From contig NZ_SDPN01000005.1 of NCBI RefSeq assembly GCF_004134825.1, forward strand, positions 1 to 64,000: a stretch of 64,000 bases of DNA. The letters are read 5' to 3'. The stretch comes from Agromyces albus. Lineage in GTDB: Bacteria; Actinomycetota; Actinomycetes; Actinomycetales; Microbacteriaceae. The notes under the pieces were generated by a model that made no database searches, was not told where the DNA came from, and saw only the letters and a program-made list of their open reading frames with translations. Positions 42,423 through 50,596 of this stretch are shown piece after piece. Positions within the stretch are counted from its first letter, which is position 1, and each line of letters opens with the position of its first letter. The translations under genes were made by a program, and so were the position numbers.

Positions 42423-43103
42423 ATGACCACGAGCATCGGCACGCCGGGCGGCACACCCGAGCGGCCCTCCGTCTTCTTCTCCGGGCCCGAGGAGTTCCGC
42501 GCCTGGCTCGAGGCAAACCACGAGACCGAGACCGAACTGTGGATGGGCCTGTACAAGAAGCACGTGCCCGATCGCGGGCTGACCTGGGAACAGGCGGTGC
42601 CCGAGGCACTGTGCTTCGGATGGATCGACTCGGTCTCACAACGCATCGACGACGATTCGCGTCGCCAGCGCTGGACACCGCGCAAGCCCTCGAGCAACTG
42701 GTCGAGCGTGAACATCGCCCTCGTCGAGCGGCTCACCGCCGAAGGACGCATGCGCCCCGCCGGCATCGCCGCGTTCGAGCGGCGGCGCGAAGATCGCTCT
42801 GGCGTGTACTCCTTCGAGAACCCCGTTCTCGAGCTGCCGCCCGAGGCCGCTGCACAGTTGGCAGCGGATGCCGCGGCATCCGCGTTCTGGCAAGCCGCGA
42901 CCCCCACCTACCGCCGCCAGGTCACGCACTGGGTGCTCTCGGCCAAGCAGGAGGCCACGCGCGAACGACGGCTCGCGCAGGTCATCGAAGACAGCGCGGC
43001 GGGTCGGATGGTGTCCTTCCAGCGTTACGGCGAGACGCCGAAGTGGGTGGAGAAAGCCGCGGCTGCCGCGGCTGCCGCGGCATCCGGTGCCCTACCCGGC
43101 TGA
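42423..43103 (+). CDS. YdeI/OmpD-associated family protein
   Basis: 226 aa. The N-terminal half has the YdeI pattern (FSGPEEFRAWLEANHETETELWMGLYKKH, then ALCFGWIDSVSQRIDD and RRQRWTPRKPSSNWS), and the C-terminal part is the helical bacteriocin-protection-like region with a TRERRLAQVIEDSAAG segment. YdeI proteins are linked to stress and antimicrobial peptide tolerance, but the mechanism is unknown. An Ala-rich tail is encoded by a GCGGCTGCC repeat. It overlaps the convergent transglycosylase gene by 12 bp. Confidence 0.85.
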   Translation: MTTSIGTPGGTPERPSVFFSGPEEFRAWLEANHETETELWMGLYKKHVPDRGLTWEQAVPEALCFGWIDSVSQRIDDDSRRQRWTPRKPSSNWSSVNIALVERLTAEGRMRPAGIAAFERRREDRSGVYSFENPVLELPPEAAAQLAADAAASAFWQAATPTYRRQVTHWVLSAKQEATRERRLAQVIEDSAAGRMVSFQRYGETPKWVEKAAAAAAAAASGALPG

Positions 43104-44024
43104 TGTCGCGAACTGGAGTGCGAACCGCGCAACCTTGTCGACGTAGTCGTTGTCGTGGTTGTAGGAGAACACCGCTGCCCGCCACCCTTCGGGGCTCGTC
43201 ATCGACCCCGACGCGCAGAGGTACCGTGCCGCAGCCTGAGCGGCGTCGTCGATCTGGTGAGGGTCGGCTACTCCGTCGCCGTTCCCATCGCTCGCCCACC
43301 TGGCCCAGGTCGACGGGATGAACTGCATCGGTCCGACGGCCCGGTCCCATGTGACGTCGCCGTCGAGGACGCCGCCGTCGGTGTCCTCGATCGTGGCAAC
43401 ACCGTCGCCGTCGAGGGCCCGTCCGATGATCGACGGCCAGGCATTGCCGTTCTCGTCGAGCACCGAATCGCCGTAGCTCCCATGACCCGACTCGATCGCA
43501 CCGATGGCGGCGATCGTGGCCCAGTCGAGACCGCACGCCGGATCCTCCGTGGCGATCGCGAAGTGCGACCGCGCGTACGCCGTCAGGGCTCGCTCGGGGA
43601 TGCCTGTGGCCGACGCGATCCGCACGATCCAGGCGGAATCGACCACCAGCATCGGCGACGCCGGGCCGGATTCTGCCGTCGGCTCCTCGATCGCCTTGGT
43701 CTGACCGTCGACCTGCGCGTCCTGCGCGCTCTGCCCAGCCTGCTCGGTCCCGCTCTGCTCGCTCTGCTCGGCTTGCGTGGTGACCGGTGGCAGGGCCACA
43801 TTCAGCCCGTTCGCGGCCGGTGCCTCGAATCCGCCGGGGTTGGCGGCGAGCCCCACGACGTTCACCGCGAAGATGACGCCGACCACCAACGCGACGGCCA
43901 AGGCGACGGCCCCGGCCACGAGGCCGGCATATCCGGCAACTCGGCTGGCGAACTGCCTTCCCGTGGCTCGGGCTGGGCGACGCTCGCCGTACTCGTCGGC
44001 GTCGGAATCGTCATCCCAAGACAT
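43092..44024 (-). CDS. membrane-anchored lytic transglycosylase
   Basis: 310-aa peptidoglycan lytic transglycosylase. A charged cytosolic N-terminus, one membrane span at about residues 30-60, a Gln/Glu/Ser/Ala-rich periplasmic linker (EQSEQSGTEQAGQSAQDAQ), then an SLT_2/MltB-like domain. The catalytic Glu is in AIGAIESGHGSYG near residue 180, and the family motif AVGPMQFIPSTWARW follows. EF-like acidic loops (DGNGDGVADPHQIDD) resemble Ca-binding repeats in actinobacterial RipA/transglycosylase relatives. It cleaves glycan strands outside the membrane. Single gene. Confidence 0.87.
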   Translation of the reverse strand: MSWDDDSDADEYGERRPARATGRQFASRVAGYAGLVAGAVALAVALVVGVIFAVNVVGLAANPGGFEAPAANGLNVALPPVTTQAEQSEQSGTEQAGQSAQDAQVDGQTKAIEEPTAESGPASPMLVVDSAWIVRIASATGIPERALTAYARSHFAIATEDPACGLDWATIAAIGAIESGHGSYGDSVLDENGNAWPSIIGRALDGDGVATIEDTDGGVLDGDVTWDRAVGPMQFIPSTWARWASDGNGDGVADPHQIDDAAQAAARYLCASGSMTSPEGWRAAVFSYNHDNDYVDKVARFALQFATSAG

Positions 44025-44217
44025 CGGTGGTCGCTCCGTTCGGGCGTTGGTTCATGGGTTGCCCGCCGGGTCGACCGTCGCCCGCTCGTTGGTTCTGCGT
44101 CGATGACCCGTCCCCTCAGATTACCCGCACGCCCCGGCACCTGTACACGAGCACTTCTCATGTTTGTGGTTCGGAAATGGTTCATTGCCGCGCGTACACC
44201 ACCGCGGCAATCGACCC

Positions 44218-44610
44218 TCACCGTGGTGCGACGACCAGGATCCCGTAGGCGCGCACGGCATCTGCCTGCCGGTCGTCGTAGGTGACGAACCCATCGAGTT
44301 CGTCGCCGAGTTCGAGGGCTGCGGCGACGTGCAGCGCGTCGAAGGAACGCAGTTCGACGGGTTCCATCCGTGCCGCCGCGTCGAAGGTCGACGTCGCGAG
44401 GGTGAGTACCGTCAGCACCTCGAGCACCTGTGTCGCCGCGACGGCCTGCTCGGGCGCCCAGCGGCGAACCGAGCGCAATAGTTCGGTCCTTGCCACATCG
44501 GATGTCACGGGCTCGCGTTCGGCAGAGGTAAGCCAGGCGGCCAGAGCTGCCGACTCGGCCTCCTCGATGACGAGCTTCACGAGGGCTGACGTGTCGAGGT
44601 AGTGCGCCAC
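44218..44610 (-). CDS. PIN-domain ribonuclease toxin (VapC-like)
   Basis: 130-aa PIN domain protein. The acidic metal-binding residues are visible: Asp in HYLDTSALVKL, Glu in ARTELLRSV, Asp in SFDALHVAAAL and Asp in FVTYDDRQA. VapC toxins cut tRNA or rRNA when the antitoxin is lost. The GTG start at 44610 lies 5 bp after the antitoxin stop; the longer open frame to 45393 covers the antitoxin and VOC genes antisense and is not real. Confidence 0.88.
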   Translation of the reverse strand: MAHYLDTSALVKLVIEEAESAALAAWLTSAEREPVTSDVARTELLRSVRRWAPEQAVAATQVLEVLTVLTLATSTFDAAARMEPVELRSFDALHVAAALELGDELDGFVTYDDRQADAVRAYGILVVAPR

Positions 44611-44615
44611 CGGTG

Positions 44616-44882
44616 TCAGTACCGCTCGTCGGCTCGGGCTCGGCGCAGCTCTGCACCGACATCCACCTTGACGGGTCGCCGGGGCGGCAGATCGCTCAAC
44701 CCTCGCCGCGGTGCGCGAGCGCGTCCTGATTCGACGAGCGCTGCCAATCGCCCACCGCCAAGCGGAACGAGCCGGGCAACGGGCCGCCCCCGGTCGGTGA
44801 TCGTCACCGACTCGCCAGCGGCAGCCACCGCCACTACCTGTGACGCATTCTGCTTCAGCGCCCGGATCCCCACCTCGCCCAT
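44616..44882 (-). CDS. Phd/YefM-family antitoxin of the VapC-like toxin
   Basis: 88-aa antitoxin. The N-terminal DNA-binding half matches Phd/YefM (GIRALKQNASQVVAVAAAGESVTITDRGRPVARLVP), and the C-terminal basic part (RAPRRGLSDLPPRRPVKVD) is the expected toxin-wrapping tail. It is first in the operon, as is normal for autoregulation. A CTAC-ATG-GTAG dyad at 44886-44896, just upstream of the start, may be the operator. Confidence 0.87.
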   Translation of the reverse strand: MGEVGIRALKQNASQVVAVAAAGESVTITDRGRPVARLVPLGGGRLAALVESGRARAPRRGLSDLPPRRPVKVDVGAELRRARADERY

Positions 44883-45015
44883 GTTCTACATGGTAGCACT
44901 TTGCGGCGATGATCCACCGGTTGATCGCGGACGCCAAAGAGGTGGGCGTCTGTAGCCACCACGAACACGCTGCGAGCCATAACGCGGCGGAACAGCTCCC
45001 CCATAGGATGTCTCG

Positions 45016-45423
45016 GTGCCTCTTTTCGACCATCTCGGCATCTCCGTCGACGACCTGCCTCGCTCGATTGCACAGTTCGATCCGGTGATGCAGGCGCTCG
45101 GCTGCACGCGGCAAGATGCCGACGACTCGGTGTCGTGGTACCTGGGCGAGGAGGAGCTGATCCTCTTCCCCGCCCGCGATGCAGGCAACGGACCGCACCG
45201 GCACGGCCGGGTCGGCTGGCAGCACCTCGCGTTCGCCGTCGATTCGCGCACGGAGGTCGATCGTCTCCATGCCATCGCGCTCGACGCTGGTTGGACGGCA
45301 GTGCGCGAGCCGAAGCTGTACCCGCGGTTCAACGACCGCTACTACGCCTCCTTCGTCGAGGACGACAACGGCATCCGCTTCGAGTTCATGCACAACCCGC
45401 CCCGAGAATCATCCGCCGACTGA
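45016..45423 (+). CDS. VOC superfamily (glyoxalase-like) protein
   Basis: 135-aa vicinal-oxygen-chelate fold protein. First beta-alpha-beta unit FDHLGISVDDLPRSIAQFDPV; metal or substrate residues HLAFAVDSRTEVDRLH and a terminal EDDNGIRFEFMHNPP with the Glu metal ligand pattern. Function (isomerase, dioxygenase or resistance) is not evident. GTG 45016 start, TAGGA upstream. Part of this gene (from about codon 19 to codon 61) recurs as a decayed copy at 52236-52366. Confidence 0.83.
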   Translation: MPLFDHLGISVDDLPRSIAQFDPVMQALGCTRQDADDSVSWYLGEEELILFPARDAGNGPHRHGRVGWQHLAFAVDSRTEVDRLHAIALDAGWTAVREPKLYPRFNDRYYASFVEDDNGIRFEFMHNPPRESSAD

Positions 45424-45428
45424 ACCTC

Positions 45429-45815
45429 ATGCTGACCGACCTCGCACGAGAATTCCTCTCGGAGCACCACCTCGCCACGCTCTCGACCCTCGACAGCCGT
45501 GGGCGCATCCACTCGGTGCCGGTCGGCATCACCTACCTCGACGGAATCGTCCGAGTGATCGGCAGCCGCGGCTCGCAGAAGTTCGTCAACGCCGAGCGCA
45601 GCGGCCGCGCCAGCGTCAACACCGTCGACGGACGGCGCTGGATCAGCTTCGATGGCCCGGCCCGCGTCCGCACCGATCACGAGTCGGTCGCCTTCGCCGT
45701 TGAGCTCTACGCCGCCCGCTACCGGCAGCCGCGCCCTAATCCGAACCGGGTCGTGCTCGAGATCACGGTCGAGCGAGTGCTGGGCTCGGCCGGGATGCGC
45801 GCGAGCGACGGCTGA
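45429..45815 (+). CDS. PPOX-class flavin/F420-dependent oxidoreductase
   Basis: 128-aa split-barrel protein: MLTDLAREFLSEHHLATLSTL start, HSVPVGITYLDGIVRVIGSR, and KFVNAERSGRASVNTVDG. This is the pattern of short F420-dependent PPOX proteins such as those of mycobacteria and Agromyces relatives. It starts at ATG 45429, 5 bp after the VOC stop, so the two are co-transcribed. Confidence 0.82.
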   Translation: MLTDLAREFLSEHHLATLSTLDSRGRIHSVPVGITYLDGIVRVIGSRGSQKFVNAERSGRASVNTVDGRRWISFDGPARVRTDHESVAFAVELYAARYRQPRPNPNRVVLEITVERVLGSAGMRASDG

Positions 45816-45878
45816 CGCCCTTGCGTCCGGCGAAGCTGCGCCATGGGAACGAAGCCTGACTGACGATCGCTCTGACCA

Positions 45879-46526
45879 CTATGCGGGCGACGCGGGCGCT
45901 GGGGCATCCAGTGCCAGCTTCACGCCCACCGCGCCAAGAAGCGTTCCGGTGACCCAGCGCTGGCAGCGAATCCATGTGGGCTTGCGCTGGAGGAACACCG
46001 CGATCGACCCCGCCGCGAGGATGATCGCCCCATTCACCACCATGGCCACCGCGATCTGGATGGCTCCCAGCTGGAACCCCTGGGCGACCACATTGCCGGC
46101 GGCCTGATCTACGAACTGAGGGATCAGCGCCAGGTACATGAGGGCCGCCTTCGGATTCAGCAGGTTCGTCACGAGCCCCATGCGGAAGAGCTTGCCCGCG
46201 GAATCTCGGGGAAGGTCTCGGGTCTCGAACAGCGCCATGCCACCCGGGCGGAGCGTCTTGTACGCCAGCCAGAGCAAATACATCGCACCGGCTACCTTCA
46301 GCGCGGTGTAGAGCCAGGGAACCACGATGAACACGGCAGCGAGTCCGAGGTTCGCCATCGTCATGTAGACAACGAACCCGACTGCGGTGCCGGCCATCGA
46401 CACCATGCCGGCGCGCCACCCCTGGCTGACACTGCGGGAGACGAGGTAGACCATGTTGGGCCCGGGAGTGAGTGCCATCCCCAACTCGACAAGGGCGATG
46501 CCCAAGGCAGCGGCAAGCGTGATCAA
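45879..46526 (-). CDS. LysE/RhtB family exporter
   Basis: 215-aa inner-membrane exporter of amino acids or derivatives. Six spans; the family motif GMALTPGPNMVYLVSRSVSQGWRAG is at residues about 16-40 and the NLLNPKAALMYLALIPQF motif near 120. The start appears to be TTG 46526, whose TTGA overlaps the stop of the upstream SnoaL gene; AAGGGG lies at good spacing. Confidence 0.87.
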   Translation of the reverse strand: MITLAAALGIALVELGMALTPGPNMVYLVSRSVSQGWRAGMVSMAGTAVGFVVYMTMANLGLAAVFIVVPWLYTALKVAGAMYLLWLAYKTLRPGGMALFETRDLPRDSAGKLFRMGLVTNLLNPKAALMYLALIPQFVDQAAGNVVAQGFQLGAIQIAVAMVVNGAIILAAGSIAVFLQRKPTWIRCQRWVTGTLLGAVGVKLALDAPAPASPA

Positions 46527-46924
46527 GACGGCCCCTTCGGTTCGTACTTGTTCCCGTGCGTCTCGCGGATCGGGTGAGTGTCATAGATGAGGTCGAGGTA
46601 GATGACCTTGTCGCTCTCTGGTGCGAATGAGAACAAGTCCATCACCTTGAAGGTGATCAGAGATCCGTCTCTGACCGTCCAGTCGTACTGGAAGTACGCG
46701 ACGGCGCGCGTCGTGTCGCCTTCGCTGAGAAAGACGTCGATGGGTGTGATGACGTTCGTCTCCGACGCCTGGCCGAGCCGGTCGAAGAAGGGCTCGGCGG
46801 GCATTTCACCCAAGAAGGGGGACCGCACGATCCCCTCGGGCGCGAACAAGCCCACGATGGTCGCGTAGTCGCTTCGACCGAGCGCTTCCATGTAGGTGTG
46901 CAACACGTTCGCGTATGTCTGCAT
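46523..46924 (-). CDS. SnoaL-like/NTF2-fold protein
   Basis: 133-aa NTF2-like protein: N-terminal ANVLHTYMEALGRSDYATIVGLF helix, EGIVRSPFLGEMPAEPFFDRL and a barrel ending YLDLIYDTHPIRETHGN. It likely acts on or binds a small ligand; no catalytic dyad can be named. ATG 46924 has AAAGGAGCG upstream. The open frame to 47284 is antisense to nothing convincing. It is co-translated with the LysE exporter. Confidence 0.8.
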   Translation of the reverse strand: MQTYANVLHTYMEALGRSDYATIVGLFAPEGIVRSPFLGEMPAEPFFDRLGQASETNVITPIDVFLSEGDTTRAVAYFQYDWTVRDGSLITFKVMDLFSFAPESDKVIYLDLIYDTHPIRETHGNKYEPKGPS

Positions 46925-46985
46925 GACCACGCTCCTTTGAAGTTCGGATCTGCCACTGTACTCATGGTGCCGTGCCCTCACCGAG

Positions 46986-47732
46986 TCAGCCTCGAGGCGT
47001 CCACCCGAACGGCAGCGGTCCGTCGATCGCCGCCCGCTCCAGGTCCGCCTGCGCGGACCATCCCTGTGCAGCATCCGTCGCATCGAAGCCACCACGCGCG
47101 ACGCGGAACCCGACGTCTTCGTGATGCATCCGCGGTGCACCGCCTCGCCGGGTCGACGCCCTGACACTCCAGGCGTCATCGGCGAACCCGCCGCCGCGGA
47201 ACACGCGGTAGGCGTCGTAGCGGGCGGGATCGAGCAGGTCCCAGCACCACTCCCACACGTTGCCGAGGGTGTCGAAGAGCCCATTGAGATTCGGATGCTT
47301 CCCGCCGACGTCTTGCGGTGCGGTCACGCCGTCGGCGCTCGTCCAGGCGACCTCGTCGAGCGGGCCGTAGTGCGGACGCGTCGACCCCGCCCGGCACGCG
47401 AACTCCCACTCCGCCTCGGTCGGCAGGCGGTATCCGTCGGCGTCGACGTGCCACGTGACATCCTCGCCATCGAAGGTGTAGACGGGGTCGAGCCCCTCCC
47501 ACTCGGATGCCGCATTGCAGAACCGGATCGCACGCAGCCAACTCACATCGGTCGCCGGCCGGCGCGGGTGCGACGCCGTCTCGCCGATCATCTCGGCGAG
47601 CTGCTCTTGCGTCACCGGGTACACCCCGATCTCGAACGGCTCGAGTTCGACGCTCCACCGCACCTTGCGGCGGGCGTCGTGGAGGGTGACGGCGCCGGCC
47701 GCGATCCGCGCGAGCTCGATGTCGGTCGTCAT
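46986..47732 (-). CDS. FGE-sulfatase (SUMF1) domain protein lacking the copper-site cysteines
   Basis: 248 aa. The formylglycine-generating-enzyme fold is clear: FEIGVYPVTQEQLAEMIGE, YRLPTEAEWEFACRAG, GNVWEWCWD, VFRGGGF and DVGFRVAR. True FGE has two copper-binding Cys a few residues after RGGS; here RGGGFADDAWSVRASTRRG has none, so it is not a sulfatase-maturing enzyme. Lectin-like, hydroxylase or scaffold roles are known for other fold members. ATG 47732 overlaps the ATP-grasp stop (ATGA), making it the third gene of a coupled operon. Confidence 0.85.
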   Translation of the reverse strand: MTTDIELARIAAGAVTLHDARRKVRWSVELEPFEIGVYPVTQEQLAEMIGETASHPRRPATDVSWLRAIRFCNAASEWEGLDPVYTFDGEDVTWHVDADGYRLPTEAEWEFACRAGSTRPHYGPLDEVAWTSADGVTAPQDVGGKHPNLNGLFDTLGNVWEWCWDLLDPARYDAYRVFRGGGFADDAWSVRASTRRGGAPRMHHEDVGFRVARGGFDATDAAQGWSAQADLERAAIDGPLPFGWTPRG

Positions 47733-48727
47733 CGGTGCAGTCTCGCACGGCGCTCCAGGGCTTCGATGACGGTCGCGGCGATGTCGATGTCGTAGAGCCT
47801 CTCGACGCTCTGGAACCCGCCGGGACTCTCCGCGTTGATCTCCACCACCTGGTTGCCGATCACGTCGATGCCCACGAGGAACATGCCATCGGCGACGAGC
47901 TTGTCGCCCATCGCTTCGACGATGCCGAGCTCGGTCTCACCGACCTCGAGGGGCACCGACCGACCGCCGGTGCTGATGTTGGCGCGCGGGTCGTTGCCGG
48001 TGGGGACGCGTCGGAAGGCGGCCGGCCTGCCGTCGCGCACGAGGATGCGGCCCTCGAGCAGGAAGATTCGGGCGTCGCCGTCCTCGCCTCCGTCGATGAA
48101 CTCCTGGATGATGGCGTAGCCGTCCTGCAGGACCGCCTCTGTCATCTGCGAGAGGTTCGTCTCTCCCGGGCCCTCGATCATGAAGACGTTGCGTCCCTTG
48201 GCTCCGTACAACGGTTTGACGACGCAGTGGCCGACTTCGTCGACGAACCGCTCGATCGCCTCCGGATTTCGTGTCACCAGCGACCGTGGTCGGATCTTCT
48301 CGGGGAACTCCTCCAGGTAGAGCTTGCTGGTCGCTCGACGGAGGATGTTCGGGTCGTTGACCACCGTCACACCTCGGTCCGCGAGCATCTGTCCGAACAC
48401 CACGCCCATCGGGCTGGCCCACGGGCGCTCCTGCAGGTCGTCGATCGACTCGTTACGAAGGAAGAGCGCATCCAGGTCGTCCATGATGATCCGCTCGGCT
48501 TCCCGCGCCTTGATCCTCTCCATGAAGCTCGCGAGGGTGTCGTCGCTCTTCCACCTCGCGGCGCGAGCCATGGCCGCGAACCGACCTTCGCTGCTGCCGA
48601 GCTCGAGGTCCCCGACGCCGACATACCAGGTCTCGTGCCCGCCTCTGGCTGCCGCTCTGGCGAGTCGGGTGGTCGCGTACTCGTCCAGCTCGGTGTCGAC
48701 GTCGTTGACGAGAAATGCGAGTCTCAT
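47729..48727 (-). CDS. RimK/glutathione-synthetase-like ATP-grasp ligase
   Basis: 332-aa carboxylate-amine ligase. The pre-ATP-grasp domain starts MRLAFLVNDVDTELDEYA; ATP-grasp residues include VVKPLYGAKGRNVF, EFIDGGEDGDARIFLL, and the Mg-binding VVEINAESPGGF near the end. Such enzymes form peptide bonds between a carboxylate and an amino acid or peptide via acyl phosphate. It overlaps both neighbours by ATGA: the DUF1704 peptidase upstream and the FGE-like protein downstream. The substrate is unknown; a peptide or protein tail is possible from context. Confidence 0.87.
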   Translation of the reverse strand: MRLAFLVNDVDTELDEYATTRLARAAARGGHETWYVGVGDLELGSSEGRFAAMARAARWKSDDTLASFMERIKAREAERIIMDDLDALFLRNESIDDLQERPWASPMGVVFGQMLADRGVTVVNDPNILRRATSKLYLEEFPEKIRPRSLVTRNPEAIERFVDEVGHCVVKPLYGAKGRNVFMIEGPGETNLSQMTEAVLQDGYAIIQEFIDGGEDGDARIFLLEGRILVRDGRPAAFRRVPTGNDPRANISTGGRSVPLEVGETELGIVEAMGDKLVADGMFLVGIDVIGNQVVEINAESPGGFQSVERLYDIDIAATVIEALERRARLHR

Positions 48728-49905
48728 GCCGCCATGTCTCCTTCGTAGAGGTCGGTGACCGTCGCGCCCGCGCGCAGCCTCTCCAGGCGCTCTTGTGCAC
48801 CGGGCACGTCCAGCCAGCGTGGCCGAACCCACGGCGCGTGGAGCACGTCGCGGTCGAGCAGGTCTTGCACAAGGGGGATGTGGTCCAACGCGAGCTTGCC
48901 GACGAGCAAGACGTCGAGGCCGCTGCCCTCGGCGAGGGCGTCGAGGATGCGGGTGATCCCGCGCAGGTAGATCGCGTCCTTTACCGAACCGCCCCCGACG
49001 ACGACCCGGATGGCGATGGACCACGCGGTCCGTGCTGGTATGCGGTGGTCAGCCCGCAACGACTCGAAGATGTCCAGGAAGCCGGCGCCGTCGAGCATCT
49101 TGCCGACCGCGACCACTCGCGCCGCGAGCACGCGCAGCCGCCGCGGGTCCAATCCGCCGGTCAGGTACTCGGCGAGCACGGCGAGGCCCTCCTGGGTCTC
49201 GTCGTAGCCGGGCAGGCCGATGGTCAGCAGCGTCAGTGGCTGCCGGGCACCGTTCTGGTAGGTGACCACGTGGGTGCCGACCTCGTGGTGCAGCAACGCC
49301 TCGATCCGGTCGGCCCGGAACGCGGCGGACTCCGGGATGAGTAGGCGGCCGAACGACACCATCAGCTCGGAGATGTCGTCCCGCACCTCGACGCTGACCG
49401 GGAAGTCCGGGTACACGGCGCGGTAGCGCTCGAACTCCGCACGGGCCGCGTCGGCGAACGCCCCGGCCGTGACGGTCTGGGTGCTGGGCGCCTGCGGGGG
49501 GATGATCTCGAGCAGCTTCTCCGCCGCCGCGGCCAGCGGAGGGGCCACCGTTCCGTAGAGCTGGAGTGACCCGTAGAGGAACCGTGACGTGTCGCGGTCC
49601 TCCAACGCGGTGATCTGCCGGGCGATCTCGTCCCTCTTCGCCCGGAAGAGTGTGTGCAGCGCCGGGTCGTCCACGTTCTCGATCTCGAGGTCGTACAGGT
49701 CACGCTGCGCCAGGTCGGGGTCGAAGTCCAACGGCCGCAGCCGCAGCGTGGGGGCGGTGCCGAAGTCACTGCGTTCGAAGTCCGCCCACGCCTCCGCCGC
49801 GTTGAGTGGCGTGACGTTGACGAGCAGGTTCACGCGGCGCTCGATCTCGGTGAGCCGGGCGTCGATGTCGAGTGCGGGCGCCAGCTGCTCGGTCGGTGAT
49901 GCCAT
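48724..49905 (-). CDS. DUF1704/MATCAP-like metallocarboxypeptidase (QEGLA motif protein)
   Basis: 393-aa protein of the family annotated as flavohemoglobin expression-modulating QEGLA motif protein, the bacterial relatives of eukaryotic MATCAP tubulin tyrosine carboxypeptidases. The zinc motif is HExxxH: His207, Glu208 and His212 in HHEVGTH, followed by the name-giving QEGLAVLAEYLTGG. FYxSLQLYGTV and the C-terminal all-helical part are also typical. I start at ATG 49905 (MASPTEQL); ATG 49989 is an alternative that adds a basic 28-residue extension. It overlaps the ATP-grasp ligase gene by 4 bp. Confidence 0.83.
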   Translation of the reverse strand: MASPTEQLAPALDIDARLTEIERRVNLLVNVTPLNAAEAWADFERSDFGTAPTLRLRPLDFDPDLAQRDLYDLEIENVDDPALHTLFRAKRDEIARQITALEDRDTSRFLYGSLQLYGTVAPPLAAAAEKLLEIIPPQAPSTQTVTAGAFADAARAEFERYRAVYPDFPVSVEVRDDISELMVSFGRLLIPESAAFRADRIEALLHHEVGTHVVTYQNGARQPLTLLTIGLPGYDETQEGLAVLAEYLTGGLDPRRLRVLAARVVAVGKMLDGAGFLDIFESLRADHRIPARTAWSIAIRVVVGGGSVKDAIYLRGITRILDALAEGSGLDVLLVGKLALDHIPLVQDLLDRDVLHAPWVRPRWLDVPGAQERLERLRAGATVTDLYEGDMAA

Positions 49906-49995
49906 TTCACGAACATACATACCAGCACGATGTGGGCCCAACCCCTTGCGCGGTCCGAGCTTCTTCGTCCCGCGGGGGGCGACCGTCATTCACTC

Positions 49996-50487
49996 TCAGA
50001 GCAAACCGGCGGCACGGCGCAGGTTCCCGTCTTCGGACTCCGACCACCGATCGATGATCCGTCGTGCGCGCGTCGCGTCGGGTTCCTCCAGCCGATCGAG
50101 CAGCGGACCGACCACGTCGATGGCGAGTGGGTCGACGAGCTCAAGCACACGCGCGTCACGAAGGAACTGCTCGACCCGGGTGAGGTCGCTCCCTTGCAGC
50201 ACCGCCACAAAGCGCTGCAGGAGCACTATCGCCGCGAGCCGGCGCTCGTACACCGGCTCCGACCACAACTCCGAGGCGAGCGCCGTGACCTCGTCGTGCG
50301 ACATCCCCGGATACCGCCGATCTGCGTCACGAATCGCGCCGCGCACCGCTCCGACCGAGGCGCCGTAGAACTTCAGGCCGACCCCGATCCGGTCGGCGTC
50401 CGCCTCCGCCCGCTCCTCGGTGCCCTCGGCCTGGAGGGTGCGGTCGATGAACTCGGCCGGTTCCGTCATCCTTCGATTCTCGGTCAC
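49996..50487 (-). CDS. truncated DNA alkylation repair (AlkD-like) protein
   Basis: 163 aa from GTG 50487 (or 157 from ATG 50469). The pattern GVGLKFYGASVGAVRGAIRDADRRYP, ELWSEPVYERRLAAIVLLQRF and RWSESEDGNLRRAA follows the HEAT repeats of AlkC/AlkD DNA glycosylases. Typical members have about 220-240 aa; this one ends just after the LRRAA helix, so the last two or three repeats, which hold catalytic Asp/Trp residues, are missing. It may be a decaying gene. The stop is 90 bp upstream of the DUF1704 start. Confidence 0.65.
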   Translation of the reverse strand: MTENRRMTEPAEFIDRTLQAEGTEERAEADADRIGVGLKFYGASVGAVRGAIRDADRRYPGMSHDEVTALASELWSEPVYERRLAAIVLLQRFVAVLQGSDLTRVEQFLRDARVLELVDPLAIDVVGPLLDRLEEPDATRARRIIDRWSESEDGNLRRAAGLL

Positions 50488-50596
50488 TCCACTGGGCGAA
50501 TACGCGCATGCTGTTCATGCGACGAACCCGCGCATATCGCCCGCATATCGAAACCTGCATACGTGCTGGCAACACCGCGCGGCCTTGACTGGCAGC

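Noticed and set aside
44883-45015. Short + strand frame beginning MIHRLIADAKEVG near 44909
   Set aside because: It looks faintly protein-like but is only about 30 codons before overlapping the VOC gene out of frame; too weak to call even as a remnant.
46986-47732. Sulfatase-maturing formylglycine-generating enzyme
   Set aside because: The copper-binding Cys pair is missing and no sulfatase gene is nearby.
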